Positions 32,497 through 44,538 of a DNA stretch of 64,000 nucleotides are shown here, piece after piece; the stretch's first letter is position 1, and each line of letters begins with the position of its first letter. This stretch comes from Antedon mediterranea (lineage: Eukaryota; Echinodermata; Crinoidea; Comatulida; Antedonidae). The stretch covers positions 13,771,001 to 13,835,000 of the forward strand of contig NC_092673.1 of the NCBI RefSeq assembly GCF_964355755.1, in the 5' to 3' direction. The position numbers and the translations under genes were made by a program. The notes under the pieces were generated by a model, which was not told the DNA's origin, ran no database searches, and saw only the letters and a program-made list of their open reading frames with translations.

Positions 32497-33294
32497 TAGC
32501 ATTGTGCAGTCGTTTTGTGACTTTCTTTACCGTGTTTTGATCTTTACCACTGCCAATCTTTCGTCAGCAAGTCAATTTAAACATAACTAAAAGGCCTCTT
32601 TATTTTCTGTTGTTCTATGTACGACAGAAGGATGTTATGAGCAAAACTTACAACATTACTTAGACTTAAAAAATCCCTAGCCGACATGAGACAAGACAAA
32701 AACAATAAATTCCATGATAAAAAATGTATTGGGTCATCCTTATTTCTGCTTTATAAAGACAGGGAAACCTCTCAATGGAAAACCATGTGCAACAACAGAA
32801 TCCGCAATGACAAAAGAGAACCATACTGTAGACAAGAAAAAGGTAAGCTGATTTATTTTGAATTTCATTCATGATTATAACATTTCAGTCTCATTGCACG
32901 TTTCATATTAAACTAATGAAATCTATTTGTAGAACTTTAACAATGTCAATGAATAAAGTGAAGTGTTTGAAACAACCATTTCTAAGTCTCTGCAGACGCA
33001 AATGATAAAAGGAAAATACATCAGAATATTTCAACATAGCATTTTAAAGAAACCTCAAGTTAAATTAAATTATTTTTTTATAATAGATTTTTCAAACTTC
33101 AGCTTTTCAAAAACCTGAATCAAAATTGACAGATTTGTTCGTCTCGAGGAACATACAGTATCGGAGACGTTGTGTTTGTCGGTAAAAACAAGAATTACAT
33201 TAAAGGGAACAATTTCAGTGGTGCAGTGTTGTAGTTGTATAGATTCTCATTTACTTTTTTTTAATTACTAAGGCTATATTATGCTTTAAATATA
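32497..33294. other. No firm gene
   Basis: AT-rich sequence. A short frame at 33146-33228 (GTYSIGDVVFVGKNKNYI) has a beta-strand-like look and could be an upstream exon of the OB-fold relic that follows. Otherwise nothing is recognised. Confidence 0.35.
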
Positions 33295-33729
33295 TTGATC
33301 ATAAAAATGAAGGTATTTCCAATAAAAGAAGGTAACGGGTGGAAACGGAGGCGCGAGTTTTTGACGGACAGTGATAAGAAAGCAACAAAAATAAAATGCA
33401 AGCTGTGGGGTGAACATAGCAAAACCATCACAGATGCTAATATTGGACATACCGCTGTACTTGCCAACATTGAAGTAGAAATATTCAATGTAAAATGAAA
33501 TCATTGGACATCATTGGACATCACTGTTGCAAACGTAAGAACTTAAAATATCAAAATGTATTCAAAATCGGATATTACTGTTTACAACATGATCTGAGCA
33601 AATCACTAGAGCTCCGCCTTCTTTCATAATTAATATACTTTAAAAATGACCAAAGAAAACGTATTTTCTTCATACAGGTTGACGAATATGAACACACTTT
33701 GGACGATGAAATAGATTCAGAAAAATAAG
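33295..33729 (+). pseudogene. OB-fold (RPA-like) relic
   Basis: An open frame at 33295-33498 reads REFLTDSDKKATKIKCKLWG followed by EHSKTI and HTAVLANIEVEIFNVK. This is the L-W-G-E-H-(A/S) strand pattern of single-strand-binding OB folds like those of replication protein A. A possible final exon at 33679-33729, after a TTCATACAG acceptor, encodes VDEYEHTLDDEIDSEK and a stop. Such folds occur in host RPA genes and in some transposons; the source is undecided. Confidence 0.4.
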
Positions 33730-34589
33730 TATACAAATTCAGAAAACTTATTTACATCCAATGAAAATAACTTCATATTAGATATATAAAAAAAATTCAC
33801 TTCAGTAACGCAATTGTCTTAATCTTCCAACGGACAGCGCTGACATGCTAACATGTGACGTGAACATATTCAATACACTCAATTTGTCTGTTGATGAAGG
33901 GAATTCTTACAACCTGTCAAGATCGACTTAAATCAAACCGGTGAACTAAATGTCAGTAACGTTTATAACAACTTGAATCTGTGGGTTTGGTTATGGGTAT
34001 AACTGTGTTAAACTTAGGAGTGATTAAACTTAGGAGTGATTATAAGACTTACAGATACACTTTGTTTCTCATACATTTTTTTTGTGCCTATTTTATTAGT
34101 GCTCCGATCTGAATCCTCTCTCCCACCACAGTGGTGTTTAATTAACCACTTTACTGGGATGAAATAAACAGTGACCCATTTATAGACGTTTGATACTTTA
34201 TAGATAGTGAAGAAATAAGTGCATTGACACTACGGTACTAGAACAGACAGTGTAACAGTTAAAGAAAAATAGCTGCAAGCGCAAAAGAGCCACATAGGCT
34301 TTTGTTGCAGTGCCGAGAAGCGAGTACCCACTTTCTCCTGACGATGAAGGTGTTAGGGGAAACAGACAGCGTTGACCAATAAGCAACAAGGCGTACTGTA
34401 GATGCCGTGGCGCCAACAAACCTTCAAATTAGTTTTAAACTTGGTTAATAGCATTTTTACTAAAGAACAATTAAAAACGTGGCACCAGATCGCTACAACA
34501 GAATCAAGACGCACTTTCACCTCGAAAAATGAGAGCAATTTTTGAAGAAGTTGATTTGGTTTATCCAAATGCCACAATAAACGATGAGG
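33730..34589. other. No gene seen
   Basis: AT-rich non-coding sequence with a short tandem duplication (AAACTTAGGAGTGATTA) near 34011-34040. Confidence 0.5.
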
Positions 34590-34785
34590 TTGCAATTAGG
34601 GCCGCTATCAATGGCCAATGTTGGCATTTTAGATACATTGAAAACAAACAAAATATTTAGATAATAATGAGAGTTGTCTTCAGATTAAACATTTTAGTTT
34701 AAAATAATTTAAAATGTGTAATTAAAATTTGGGTTAAAAGAAGATACTTGGTTGTTTGTCGTCTTGTCTTGACAGAAAAAAGTAT
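34590..34785 (+). repeat. Dispersed repeat, copy 2
   Basis: It matches about 23868-24035 in box order: GCAATTAGGGCC, ATCAATGGCC, GGCATTT, AGATACAT, then GTCGTCTTGTCTT. Confidence 0.5.
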
Positions 34786-34860
34786 TTGTCCCTAAATTTT
34801 ATTTAAAAAAAATAGATTTGATGGTACTTTCTTAAGTAGAAAGCAGGAATCTTAATTAAT

Positions 34861-35475
34861 GATCTGTTGACTGTTTATATGGCGTATATAAGACCTATTT
34901 TAGAATATGCTGCCCCTGTTTGGCATGGCGCTATCACTAAGGACATGTCCAAGTCTATTGAAAAGGTACAAAAGAGAGCATTGCGTATCATGCTAGGTAA
35001 CAACTATTTGTGCTATGATCATGCATTGTCTGTTACTGGTTTACCTACTCTTGTTGAGAGAAGAAACAAACTTGTGTTGTCTTTCGGGGAAGGCTTATTA
35101 AAATCCGAGCTGTTTAGAGAAATACTTCCCCCTCTTTATAAGCCAGCTCGGTCTCTCAGAGTCAACCGCTTTCTAGAAGTACCTCATTGTAAAACCAGCA
35201 GACTTAGGTCGTCTCCAGTTCCCACCATGGTGGATATAATTAATAGGCACCACTAGCTCTTTTTTAGATATGTAATAAGTGAATGTTTTAAGGTTTTTTA
35301 TTCATGTATGTTTTGAATTGTATGGTACGATACCTAATTTTATTAAGATGTTTCTATTTTTATAGCAATTTTAACTAATTTTTAGTCATTTGTAATACAT
35401 TTCATTTCAGTCCTTGACTGTCGTTTTGTAATATATTTTTATATACCGAATAAATAAATAAATAAATAAAATAAA
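34861..35475 (+). pseudogene. LINE RT C-terminus with 3' UTR and tail
   Basis: The frame to 35256 carries YIRPILEYAAPVWHG and EKVQKRALRIMLG, the conserved C-terminal motifs of CR1-like RT, and ends in a normal TAG. About 200 bp of 3' UTR leads to an ATACCGAATAAATAAATAAA tail. It is 5'-truncated. Its tail resembles that of the LINE nested in the 3' LTR at 20077-20643. The RT frame resembles, but is clearly diverged from, 12810-13304. Confidence 0.75.
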
Positions 35476-35929
35476 TAGTTATATTATTCGATCACCTTTC
35501 ATGTTAAAACCCGCGTACAGCTCCGCATGGCATACTGTTTTTATTTTCTAAATACATTTTTGTCGTCCAAGAGTGAAAGCAGTTTGTATTGTTAATTATG
35601 CATTACGGGGAGGAGGCCTAAAAATGATGTTATTTTTTACCTCAATTTAAAATACGGATTTAAAAGTGAAGTTAGTCTTGAAGATTTTTCAATATTTAAC
35701 TTGTTGGAATTTACCTCATTTTTATTGCATTTTATTTTATCATAAACATACCTACCATGTAAAAGAAATTAAATTCTAACCATCCAATATTTTTAAGGAC
35801 TATTAGTATATACAATAAAATAGAAATTATTACTACTAATTATTACTTAGTGGTACTAACATTGTTAAAGCGTGCGGTTAATTGACAGCGTGACCAGCTT
35901 TCTTTTATTTAATTTTTATTTTTAAAAAA

Positions 35930-36117
35930 AATAAATAAAACGTGTGTAACGAAGAAAACAAGTTATTATTATTATGGTTAATCGCCTTTATGCAAATATG
36001 AGCTATATGAGCTGTACATTTTCACATTATTTTCACAATTGGAAGTCATGGTCAAGTTTAGAGAACAATAGAATACGTGTTTCATGCATAGTCATCGTTT
36101 TTAAACATTTTGTCATG
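35930..36117. mobile_element. Right end of a second copy of the 4.2-kb TIR element
   Basis: From AACGTGTGTAACGAAGAAAA to TTTTAAACATTTTGTCATGAC it is colinear with 24975-25203, including CACAATTGGAAGTCA and GTGTTTCATGCATAGTCATC. The final GCC is replaced, and the 68-bp minisatellite begins at once. No matching left end was found in the window, so the copy is truncated. Confidence 0.7.
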
Positions 36118-37070
36118 ACAAAGACTGTTTGAAAACTGCTTATGAGGCAACACCACCATGGTAAATAATAATAATAATAATATAGACAAAGACTGCACTA
36201 GTCGAATGTGAATATTTCTGTTTGGTGTTCGTATGGCAGCAATAAATGTGCATACATGTAATTTCCTATAAAAACAACAACAAAAACAATAGAGAATGTG
36301 TAAGACAAAGACTGTTAGAAAACTGCTGTTGAGGCAACACCATTGTGGTAAATAATACAGAGAATATGTAAGACAAAGACTAGTTAGAAAACTGCTCATG
36401 AGGCAACACCACTGTGGTAAATAATATAGCGAATATGTATAGACAAAGACTGTTAGGAAACTGCTAATGAGGCAAAACCCCTGTGGTAAATAATACAGAG
36501 AATATGTAAGACAAAGACTGTTAGAAAACTGCTTTCCAAACGAAAACAAGATGTATGATTTGCCATTTTTCTCGTAACCCTCAGGCAAAGTAAAATGGAT
36601 TCAATGTGACCTGTGCAATAAGTGGATACATCTAGCTTGCGGTAAAGTTACAAGGTGAATATTTCTGTTTGGTGTTCGTATGAAATAAAAAAACCCAATA
36701 GGGAATATGTAAAACAAAGAATGTTAGAAAACTTCTTTTGAGGCAACACCACTGTGGTAATTAATATAGAGAATATGCAAGACAAAGACTGTTAGAAAAC
36801 TGCTCATGAGGCAACACCACTGAGGTAATTAATATAGAGAATATGCAAGACAAAGACTGTTAGAAAACTGCTCATGAGGCAACACCACTGTGGTAAATAA
36901 TATAGAGAATATGCAAGACAAAGACTGTTAGAAAACTGCTCATGAGGCAACACTACTGTGGTAATTAATATAGAGAATATGCAAGACAAAGACTGTTAGA
37001 AAACTGCTCATGAGGCAACACCACTGTGGTAAATAATACAGAGAATATGAAAGACAAAGACTGATAATTA
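36118..37070 (+). repeat. 68-bp minisatellite
   Basis: Unit landmarks are AGACAAAGACTGTTAGAAAA, CTGCTCATGAGGCAACACCA and CTGTGGTAAATAATATAGAG. Spacing is 68 bp over 36779-37051 (e.g. 36847, 36915, 36983), with more degenerate units at 36118-36535. It is broken by a PHD exon at 36585-36654 and by two copies of GTGAATATTTCTGTTTGGTG (about 36208 and 36655). Minus-strand open frames here are repeat artefacts. Confidence 0.8.
36585..36654 (+). CDS. PHD-finger exon (partial)
   Basis: PHD fingers read histone tails. The segment lies between an acceptor (TTTTTCTCGTAACCCTCAG) and a donor (ACAAG|GTGAAT). It encodes KWIQCDLCNKWIHLACGKV, matching W-.-.-C-D-.-C-.-.-W-.-H-.-.-C of the second half of a PHD finger. 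Neighbouring exons are not recognised. It is surrounded by the 68-bp minisatellite, which would then be intronic. It may be host or transposon-borne. Confidence 0.55.
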
Positions 37071-37773
37071 GTACAGTTTGTTATTATTAATTATACCGTT
37101 TTATTTACTGAAAAAATTAAAGGACATTTTTTAGAACATAACATAATTTCTGTAATTAACATCAGAAATGCCTGTCGCGCAGGTGTCGTCACAAACTTAT
37201 AAAAAAAGGAATTAGAAAAATTAGAGAATTTTAAATGGACAAAAAAAAACCCTCATTTCAAAAGGAAAGATAATGCTAAGCATCTGTTTCACCATATATA
37301 CTATTTAGTCTAAATTTTTATTCGGAAGGAATAAAGAATATGAATGCGCATGGTTTCAATAAACTCGATAAGGAAGTCTGTAAAGTGGACAAAAACACTT
37401 TTCCAACATGTTACATGTTGCTAATAAATATCAGAATTCATCACAAGTGTGATTAGATCTGACCAAGATAAAGATCACCATGATCGACAGCAAATGACGC
37501 AAAAATATGGTTAGATAGCATTATGCGGAATAACAAACTGTAAAAGTATAAAAGTAAAAGGTATATGCATGCAGGGTTTGTGCAAAAAAGTTCTACGAAC
37601 AGAAACAAGGTATGTCTGTGGACAAAGTGGAGGCAATATTGATCAAGTGAAACAGTGAAAGTGGATCAGGAATTCGTATTTTTTTTAGGAACTGTTGATG
37701 CATGAGGGAGCCTAAAGTGAAAACAATTAACAATAGGAAATTCTTTGCTTATGCCCTATGGTACTATTCAATA
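37071..37773. other. No gene seen
   Basis: AT-rich non-coding sequence without recognisable repeats. Confidence 0.5.
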
Positions 37774-40150
37774 TACAGTGAAATAGGCACAGATATGAAG
37801 TAGTTTCTATTCATCACTGTTTGACAGACATTAATACTTTTCATATTTGGTACTGCTCATCTCTTTTTTTTATTATTGAATACAGTACTGTATCATTAGT
37901 TGTCTGTCTCTATCTTTGATCTACTCTGATCAGACAGTTCCATGAATTGATGAATTTTATGTGTCAATACCAGAACTTGTGTGTGTATGTAAGTTGTGTT
38001 GCTGCACTTTCTATTGTTGATAAGCAGTTTAAATTGTGCAGTTTAGTTCTTTTTTCCAAGAGCACTATTGGTAGAATACCTTCTATAGCTGTTTGGATGG
38101 TAATTTTAGTTAATTAATGCTCTTGCAGTTGTTGCTGTTCATAAAAACCTTCTCAAGTAACAAAACCATTGGTAGAATACCTTCTCTAGCTGTTTGGATG
38201 GCAATTTTAGTTTTTTTAATTAATGGTCTTGCAGTTTTTGCTGTTCATAAAAACCTTTCCAAGAACAACAATACCATTGGTAGAATACCTTCTCTAGCTG
38301 CCAAATTGTAATTGATGCTTTCGCAGTTGTTGCTGTTCATAAAAACCTTTCCAAGAACAAACAGACACCATTGGTAGATTACCTTCTCTAGCTGCCAAAT
38401 TGTGATCGATGCTCTTGCAGTTGTTGCTGTTCATAAAAACCATTCCAAGAGCACAAATAGCATTGGTAGATTGCCTTCTCTAGCTGTAAATGATGCACTT
38501 ATATATTAATTGCAGTTGTATGGTAAACCATCTTGACATGAGAAATGATCCATTTATAGCATTCATGGTCACATTCGATTTAAATATGTTGCAGACCATA
38601 AGAACAATTTGAAACAGTTTCAAATGGTGGTTTACTTTTGCATCAATCTTCAGTGCAGGAGGAACTTTCTTTCCTGTTAATTTCAATGCATACTTTTGTT
38701 GAATTATTATTTCCACAGCAAAGAATACAGCCATTTGATGTATGTGCTATATTCTGGTAAAGATATCTCACTTGTCCAATAAACCAAATAGTGAATTAAA
38801 TATGTATTTTAGTTCATGTACCATTACAGATGATAAGATTGAAGATATTAGGTTTGAGCTGATTGCATTCCAACTTCACTATTTAATATGATGATGATCC
38901 ATAAGAATGATTTTGGCAGAAATGACTTCACTTCACTTGAAAGCTGTGGTGCAAATTCCTCCGTTCTTGAAACTGTCAGAAATGGAGCAAAGAAGGAAAC
39001 AACTGTGCCTACATGTAAATAGTCTTTAAATTTGTAGCAAGGTCAAATAATGAGATGACAGTTTTTAAAAGCAGCTACACAAATCAATGTCTGTTGACAT
39101 AATGGATATATGCACCATAGTGATGAAGAGAAAACTGTTCACATGGTGTGCCAGTTCACTGTGTATTAAAATATTGTAACTTTGTGACTATCACTAAATT
39201 AGAGATTATGGACACACAAGGTTTTTTGGTTTAATACAAATTTAAATAATGTTTGGCTGTTTCTGATAGTGATTGGTCTCTTAAATGTGAATGTTACACA
39301 CAATGTAACTGTTCGCAATGTTGTGGATCCAGTGGTTAGTTAGATTATAATAGATAAAATACCAAAGAGTAATTTGCAATAAATGATAAAATTAAGGATT
39401 GAATTTAGGAGAAGTCGTGAAGTAGAGAATAAGATAAGCCATTTCAAAGGATTTACAAAGTCTACTCAAAACTATTTGTTTTCCTTTTAGAAAAATATTA
39501 AATCCATTTTTTAAAATCATAACGTTTTTGACACAAATTGTGATTCTATTCTCAATATAAGAATTTAATCAAAATTAAGTAGAACAATTTTAATTTCAGA
39601 CTCTTCGCACCTTTTGTCAAGTCAGTCAAGGTTTGTAAGTCTGGTAGATAAATATATAATCTTTGGTATTAAACTTATAATTGTAAATATTGGTGGAGAC
39701 TTCAATCACAAAAAGGTTAATTGTTTAAAATTATCAAATTTACTAATCAATAACAATAATATAGATGAAAGATGAAAAACCCTACAAGAATAGTATGTAG
39801 CATCACAACGATGGCAAAACCAAGTAGAAAACCAGTTAAAAGGGCTATCAAACAGACAGAAACAATTTTCAAGGTCAATGGAAAACAAAATTGTTAATGC
39901 ACCAGATGAGAGAGCAAAGAAAGCAAACATACTCATTTTCTACCTGCAGTTTGTGTAGATTTGCAAGAAGGTATATTTGCAGTTAAACTGGATAATTGGT
40001 CGAAACACCGAGTTGTATTGTGAAGTAGACAAATGTTGCATGTCATCAATTGACAGTGGCAAAACATGGTTGGAATGCAACCATCTTATGTCTCTTGCAG
40101 GAAGTAAACCACAAGTGCAAGTGTTTGTCCCATGAAAACCTAAAAAAGAT
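37774..40150 (+). repeat. Duplicated segment copy B (uninterrupted)
   Basis: It corresponds to 14143-28349 without the three large insertions. It holds the leading unique part (37774-38040), the roughly 95-bp minisatellite (38041-38500), the middle part (38500-39796) and the right part (39807-40150). It gives the pre-insertion state for the LTR element (GATGCTCTTGCAG) and for the 4.2-kb TIR element (CATTGGTAGATTGCC). Confidence 0.8.
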
Positions 40151-42464
40151 ATCAGGCTCTGAAAGCCTGGCAAAGGAGAATGATTGGGTGCTCAATATCC
40201 CAAATAATTTGCATAACAATAGAATGGTTGAACGTAAAATATATTTACTATACCAACTACCGCTACCAATTGTGTTTATTTATAGTTATACATATATAGC
40301 GCCCTCTATAATTAACAAATATCTGAAGTGGTTGATTATTTGAAGTACAAAATATTTTCACGCTGCTGCTCTAGCCCGCTACGTCACACGAGATGACTCA
40401 TTCATTAGATGAAATCAAGCAGCTTTATAGTACTACACTTTGACATTTTTGTTAAAATGGAAACTCCACTATAATTTATTGGTACCACCTGTTGAATCCA
40501 AAAACGGCTGAGAAAAGAGTCTAACGACAAATCCCAAAGCATTCTGGTATTTATGAGTCCCATGATATAATTCGCTGTCAGATAATCATTGAATTATTAT
40601 CAAAACAGTCCATTTAAGTTTTTGTTTGTAATAGGATACTTGAAGTATCTAGGCGTGATGAAGTGACCCCCAGACTTGACCTTAGCAATAACAATAAGCG
40701 AGCAGCGTTTTTTGTAAGAAATATTCTTGTTTACTATACCAAATACCCCTACCATATCCACTATGTCAAAGGTCAATATCATTTTTATATAAACATCGCC
40801 CTCTATGTCTTTTCAACCCCCTTCCCCTTCTGGTATATGAATGACTAATAAATGGCGCGATACTCAGGGCAAGCCTATAGGTCTTAGTGACGTCATAATA
40901 TGTTATATAGCGCCCTCACACATCCATTACGTCATAATATTACGTCATAGGATTCTAATCATAGTAAATATGGTTTAAATTCAACAGAATTTCCCCACAT
41001 TTACAAAAATCGTGCGTGCGTCCAGTAACTTTAGTTGCGAATGAATGACCGATTCTTACATCCTGCCTGGGAAGTAACTATGCATTTTGGCCCCTGGATG
41101 TAACAAGATACAACTGATGTTGATTAATAAACCGCAGTGAGCTAGTTGGGCCAACTTTACTTCTACAGCAGCGAATGTTGAAGTCATTAATGAATATATG
41201 CATATACTGTATCGTCAGAATGAAACGTCGCAATTACCTACATTATGCCGCTAATGAAGTAGTAGAGTGACAGCTGTATCGTACCGGTAGCTTACATTAT
41301 CCTACGATTACTTTTTTCATCAATGTTAACTTTATGTTCAAGTCGGAATCCAATAATTTAAAAAATTGTATTTGTCACTCCATAATTTTTAAAATCACTA
41401 TCAACACATTTCTCTATCTCTAGATCTTTCCAGAAACAGTACTCTCTGTTTTTCGGAAGTCTCCAACGTGGCGGAAGGCAGCAAGAATTTTGATAAATAG
41501 CGCGTTTAGCAAACTCAAAGGTTATGCAACACTTACAGGAACAACAAAAAGTAATAAACCATGCGGGAAACTTGATCCAAATAAAGTTGCTAGCATAATT
41601 GGTACGACCATATTTTGAATATTTTATCACAGAATATATACAATAACTTCATCTAAGCGTTGAAAAGGGTGAAATCAGACAACTTATTGGAATTAAAGAC
41701 TGCGACTTTCAAAGGAAAAATAATCAAAACGACTAGCATTGAGCACAGAAATACTGCTGTTACATGAAAGCACAAAGGAATTGATTAAAATAAGTAAATG
41801 CCGTTGTGTTGCAGACTTGTGCAATTTGTTGATATCAATTCTTATTATTCATGCATGTATTCATTTTCTGTGTAACAGGTTCGTACTACTAGCGTCATAG
41901 CTTTATCGCGTAGTATTTTCCGGAGCTGCAGCACTGGCACAAACACAATAAAATCATCCATAGAGACAGTTCTTGGTTTGGAAAAGTTAAATTTGTTATT
42001 GAAGCTAGTAACAAGTCGGAAGGAGAAAAAACAAAAACAGTGTTACTATTTAAGATAACATCAGTGATCGTATCATTAACGACAGTATAGGCTACTATTG
42101 CGTTGTGTCTAGTATAACAATCAAATAACTAATCAACTATATTAACTATAGTAAAACAATTCTAAAATTAAGAGAGATAAAAATATAGATCCTTACCTAT
42201 TAACCAGTCGGAAGGAGATGAAAACCTTCACTTTGGGCTAGGCACTAGATGTCATCCATTCCCAGTTGGGTACTATGACAATTTTTAACCGATGGTATAT
42301 ACATGTTATTTCGTAGTTTACAGACCGATTGTATTGTAACTCGAGTCATACAAAAAATGAAACTATTAAAAATGCAAATCAATTAACAAAATCCCTTGTC
42401 CATTTATGAACTGACCCAAACTGAAACAGTATACGCCAAATATTCATGACCATTTTCCGGCCAC
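40151..42464. other. No gene seen
   Basis: Mostly unremarkable sequence. TAGCGCCCTC-type motifs occur at about 40297, 40796 and 40909. TACTATACCAA.TACC..TACCA occurs at about 40249 and 40733. CAGTCGGAAGGAGATGAAAA-like text occurs near 42014 and 42207. No coding domain is recognised. Confidence 0.4.
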
Positions 42465-43057
42465 TTGGATGAGGTGACTCATCTATTTATAGCATGGTCA
42501 CTGATCATTCCAGCTTTTACTTTAATGGGTCCCACAAGGTTTCTCAGATTCAAGTCAGATTCAGCAGATAAATCATTCAAGTATTTGGGTATAAACATAC
42601 CTGCTACCCTGTTACATCTGTACCAAACAAAACTACTTGATATTTGTTTTCGCATGAGCCATTACCATTTATAACGGATGGAATGGCCTAATTTAGCAGG
42701 CTTATTACTATTATCGATAACACTTTTGTTTGGAAAGTCATTATAATACTGTATGTTGAAAAAATGTGTTCCTTGTCCCCTCTCAAACACAATGATGCCC
42801 CTTTAATACACATCCCAAAATTCGACTCATGTTGGACTCAAATGTGCAACCAACATTACATGTACAGCCCCCGTCAGAGAATGCGTTCATTTTTATTTTT
42901 ATTACAAAAATTTAAAAAAATAGATGTAGACAGACTAAAAGAGCTATTATTTCAGCACCATTGGGTGGACAATAATGTTAATTGGCGCATATACGGGGGA
43001 TGGGAGGGAAATAGGTGGTCGGTCATCCACTTATGTTGCATTAAGTATTTTAAATAA
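42465..43057 (+). pseudogene. L1-like RT relic (tentative)
   Basis: FLRFKSDSADKSFKYLGINI resembles the (F)KYLGI.I motif downstream of the catalytic box in L1/Tx1-type RTs. A later frame, 42764-43057, starts CSLSPLKHNDAPL and includes KKIDVDRLKELLFQHHWVD; it may be the further C-terminal part. Stops separate the pieces. Confidence 0.4.
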
Positions 43058-43149
43058 TGATGTGGCCCTGAATGGTAAGCTAACACCTAAAGGAGTTAAC
43101 ACAATTGCTGTATTCTACAAAACTGATTCGTGACAAAATCTTGAACTGA

Positions 43150-43503
43150 ACATGGGCTACAAAAAGCAATCCTGGTTCAATACATTTGTACGTAGGAATC
43201 GGAAAACTGAATGAGAATGGCCATGTTTTACTTGGAGAGCAAAAGGCAGACTTTGCTCCTGTTACGCTAGCCAGAGAGAAGTACATTGCGATTTCAACCA
43301 ACAATATTCATCAAGGCATTAATAGACAAATTGTTTCTAAAAAACACCAGTGAGATGAGCCGGAGCAATTTTGGGGCTTTCTTCAACCAGGATGCGCTAG
43401 AAGACAGGATACCATATTAAGCCAGGTTGTTGACCAATTTAGGTATTCGGGAATTGAGCTGAACAAAAATCAACTTCGCAATGCTATCAACAAAAGGTGC
43501 TAA
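43150..43503 (+). pseudogene. Unrecognised protein relic
   Basis: One frame is open except for a single TGA. It reads HLYVGIGKLNENGHVLLGEQ, DFAPVTLAREKYIAIS, then after TGA SQVVDQFRYSGIELNKNQLR. The composition is protein-like and the alternating strands look real, but I do not recognise the family. The last part faintly resembles the end of a BEN domain. It precedes BEN locus 2. Confidence 0.4.
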
Positions 43504-43869
43504 TACCACCACAAATAAAGAAACCTGTCTATTTTAACATAACATCATACATGACTTTGCACAAGAAAACATCATATCATATTATAACATGGAAACGCGC
43601 AGTGAGGAAAGGCTGCGGCATGAACTGGTTTTCCCAAAAATCTGGAGACCCAAGTGGAGTTCATTTTGGCTGAAAATGTTTCCCTCCAAGAGAACATGGG
43701 GCAGCAATTCCTTAAAAAAGTTGCTTTAAATCCCTGGTTACAGACAACTAAACAAACACAATGTTTTTCTGTAGAAACTATTTTACATAAATTGACTTTG
43801 ATAGAATCCACAATGAAAGCAGACAATCTTGTAAGGACTTCAGAAGCTACATCTATAAAAAAAATCAGC

Positions 43870-44472
43870 ATTACAAAATGATGATTTAATTCACCATAAT
43901 CAACCTAGTGATGGTGATCACAATAATACACCCGATGATGGCAATTACCATAATATACCTGATGATGTCTATCACTATTAACCTGGTGAGTTTGATCACC
44001 ATAATCTACCTGCTGATAGCAATCACCAAAATCTACCTGCTGATAGCAAATACCAGAATGGTGGTGGAGATCAAAATGCCGAACCAAATGAACTGAAGGC
44101 TATTCGAACGTTAGTAAATAAAATTATCTTTGATGAATTTATAATTTAAATGCATATGCATATTTAAAATTCATGATATTATTGCTTACCTGTATAATCA
44201 AATCATAAGCCCACTAAGTACATATGTACAGGTTATGAAAACTGATCAGAATTGTTAATGTTTAGCATAAAATATTGTTGACAGGTTTACAGTGGAGGTG
44301 AACAGTGCCAGCCTGTATATTGCTGAGCAAAAAGCCAAAAAAAAACAAACTTTTAAATGAAGTTATAGACTTGGTATTTAGTATGGAGGTACTAGCCAAT
44401 TCATGTGGACTAGGCCTTCGAAAACAAAACAATGAATCTAACAGGAGAGTATTAAAAAAAATTATCTGTTAG
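43870..44472 (+). pseudogene. BEN-domain locus 2 (two exons, broken)
   Basis: Exon 1 (to 44109) encodes a degenerate hydrophilic repeat: HHNQPSDGDHNN, GNYHNIPDD, HHNLPADSNHQNLPADS. One TAA interrupts it (43979-43981), and it ends at a donor (CGAAC|GTTAGT). Exon 2 (44285-44472) follows an acceptor (GTTGACAG) in matching phase: FTVEVNSASLYIAEQKAKK. After a nine-A run that is one base out of register it continues KLLNEVIDLVFSMEVLANSC and NNESNRRVLKKII, a BEN-like core ending in TAG. The order, low-complexity tract then BEN, is the same as at loci 1 and 3. A frame at 43654-43881 (MEFILAENVSLQENMGQQFL) may be an upstream part. Confidence 0.55.
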
Positions 44473-44538
44473 TGCCTTTAGAGGTACGTACCGGTAACTA
44501 TATTTTTTTTTATTATCATCAAATAATCATCAAATTAA

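Noticed and set aside
36082-36989. Minus-strand frames with repeated SLYYLPQWCCL
   Set aside because: These are translations of the 68-bp minisatellite; no independent support.
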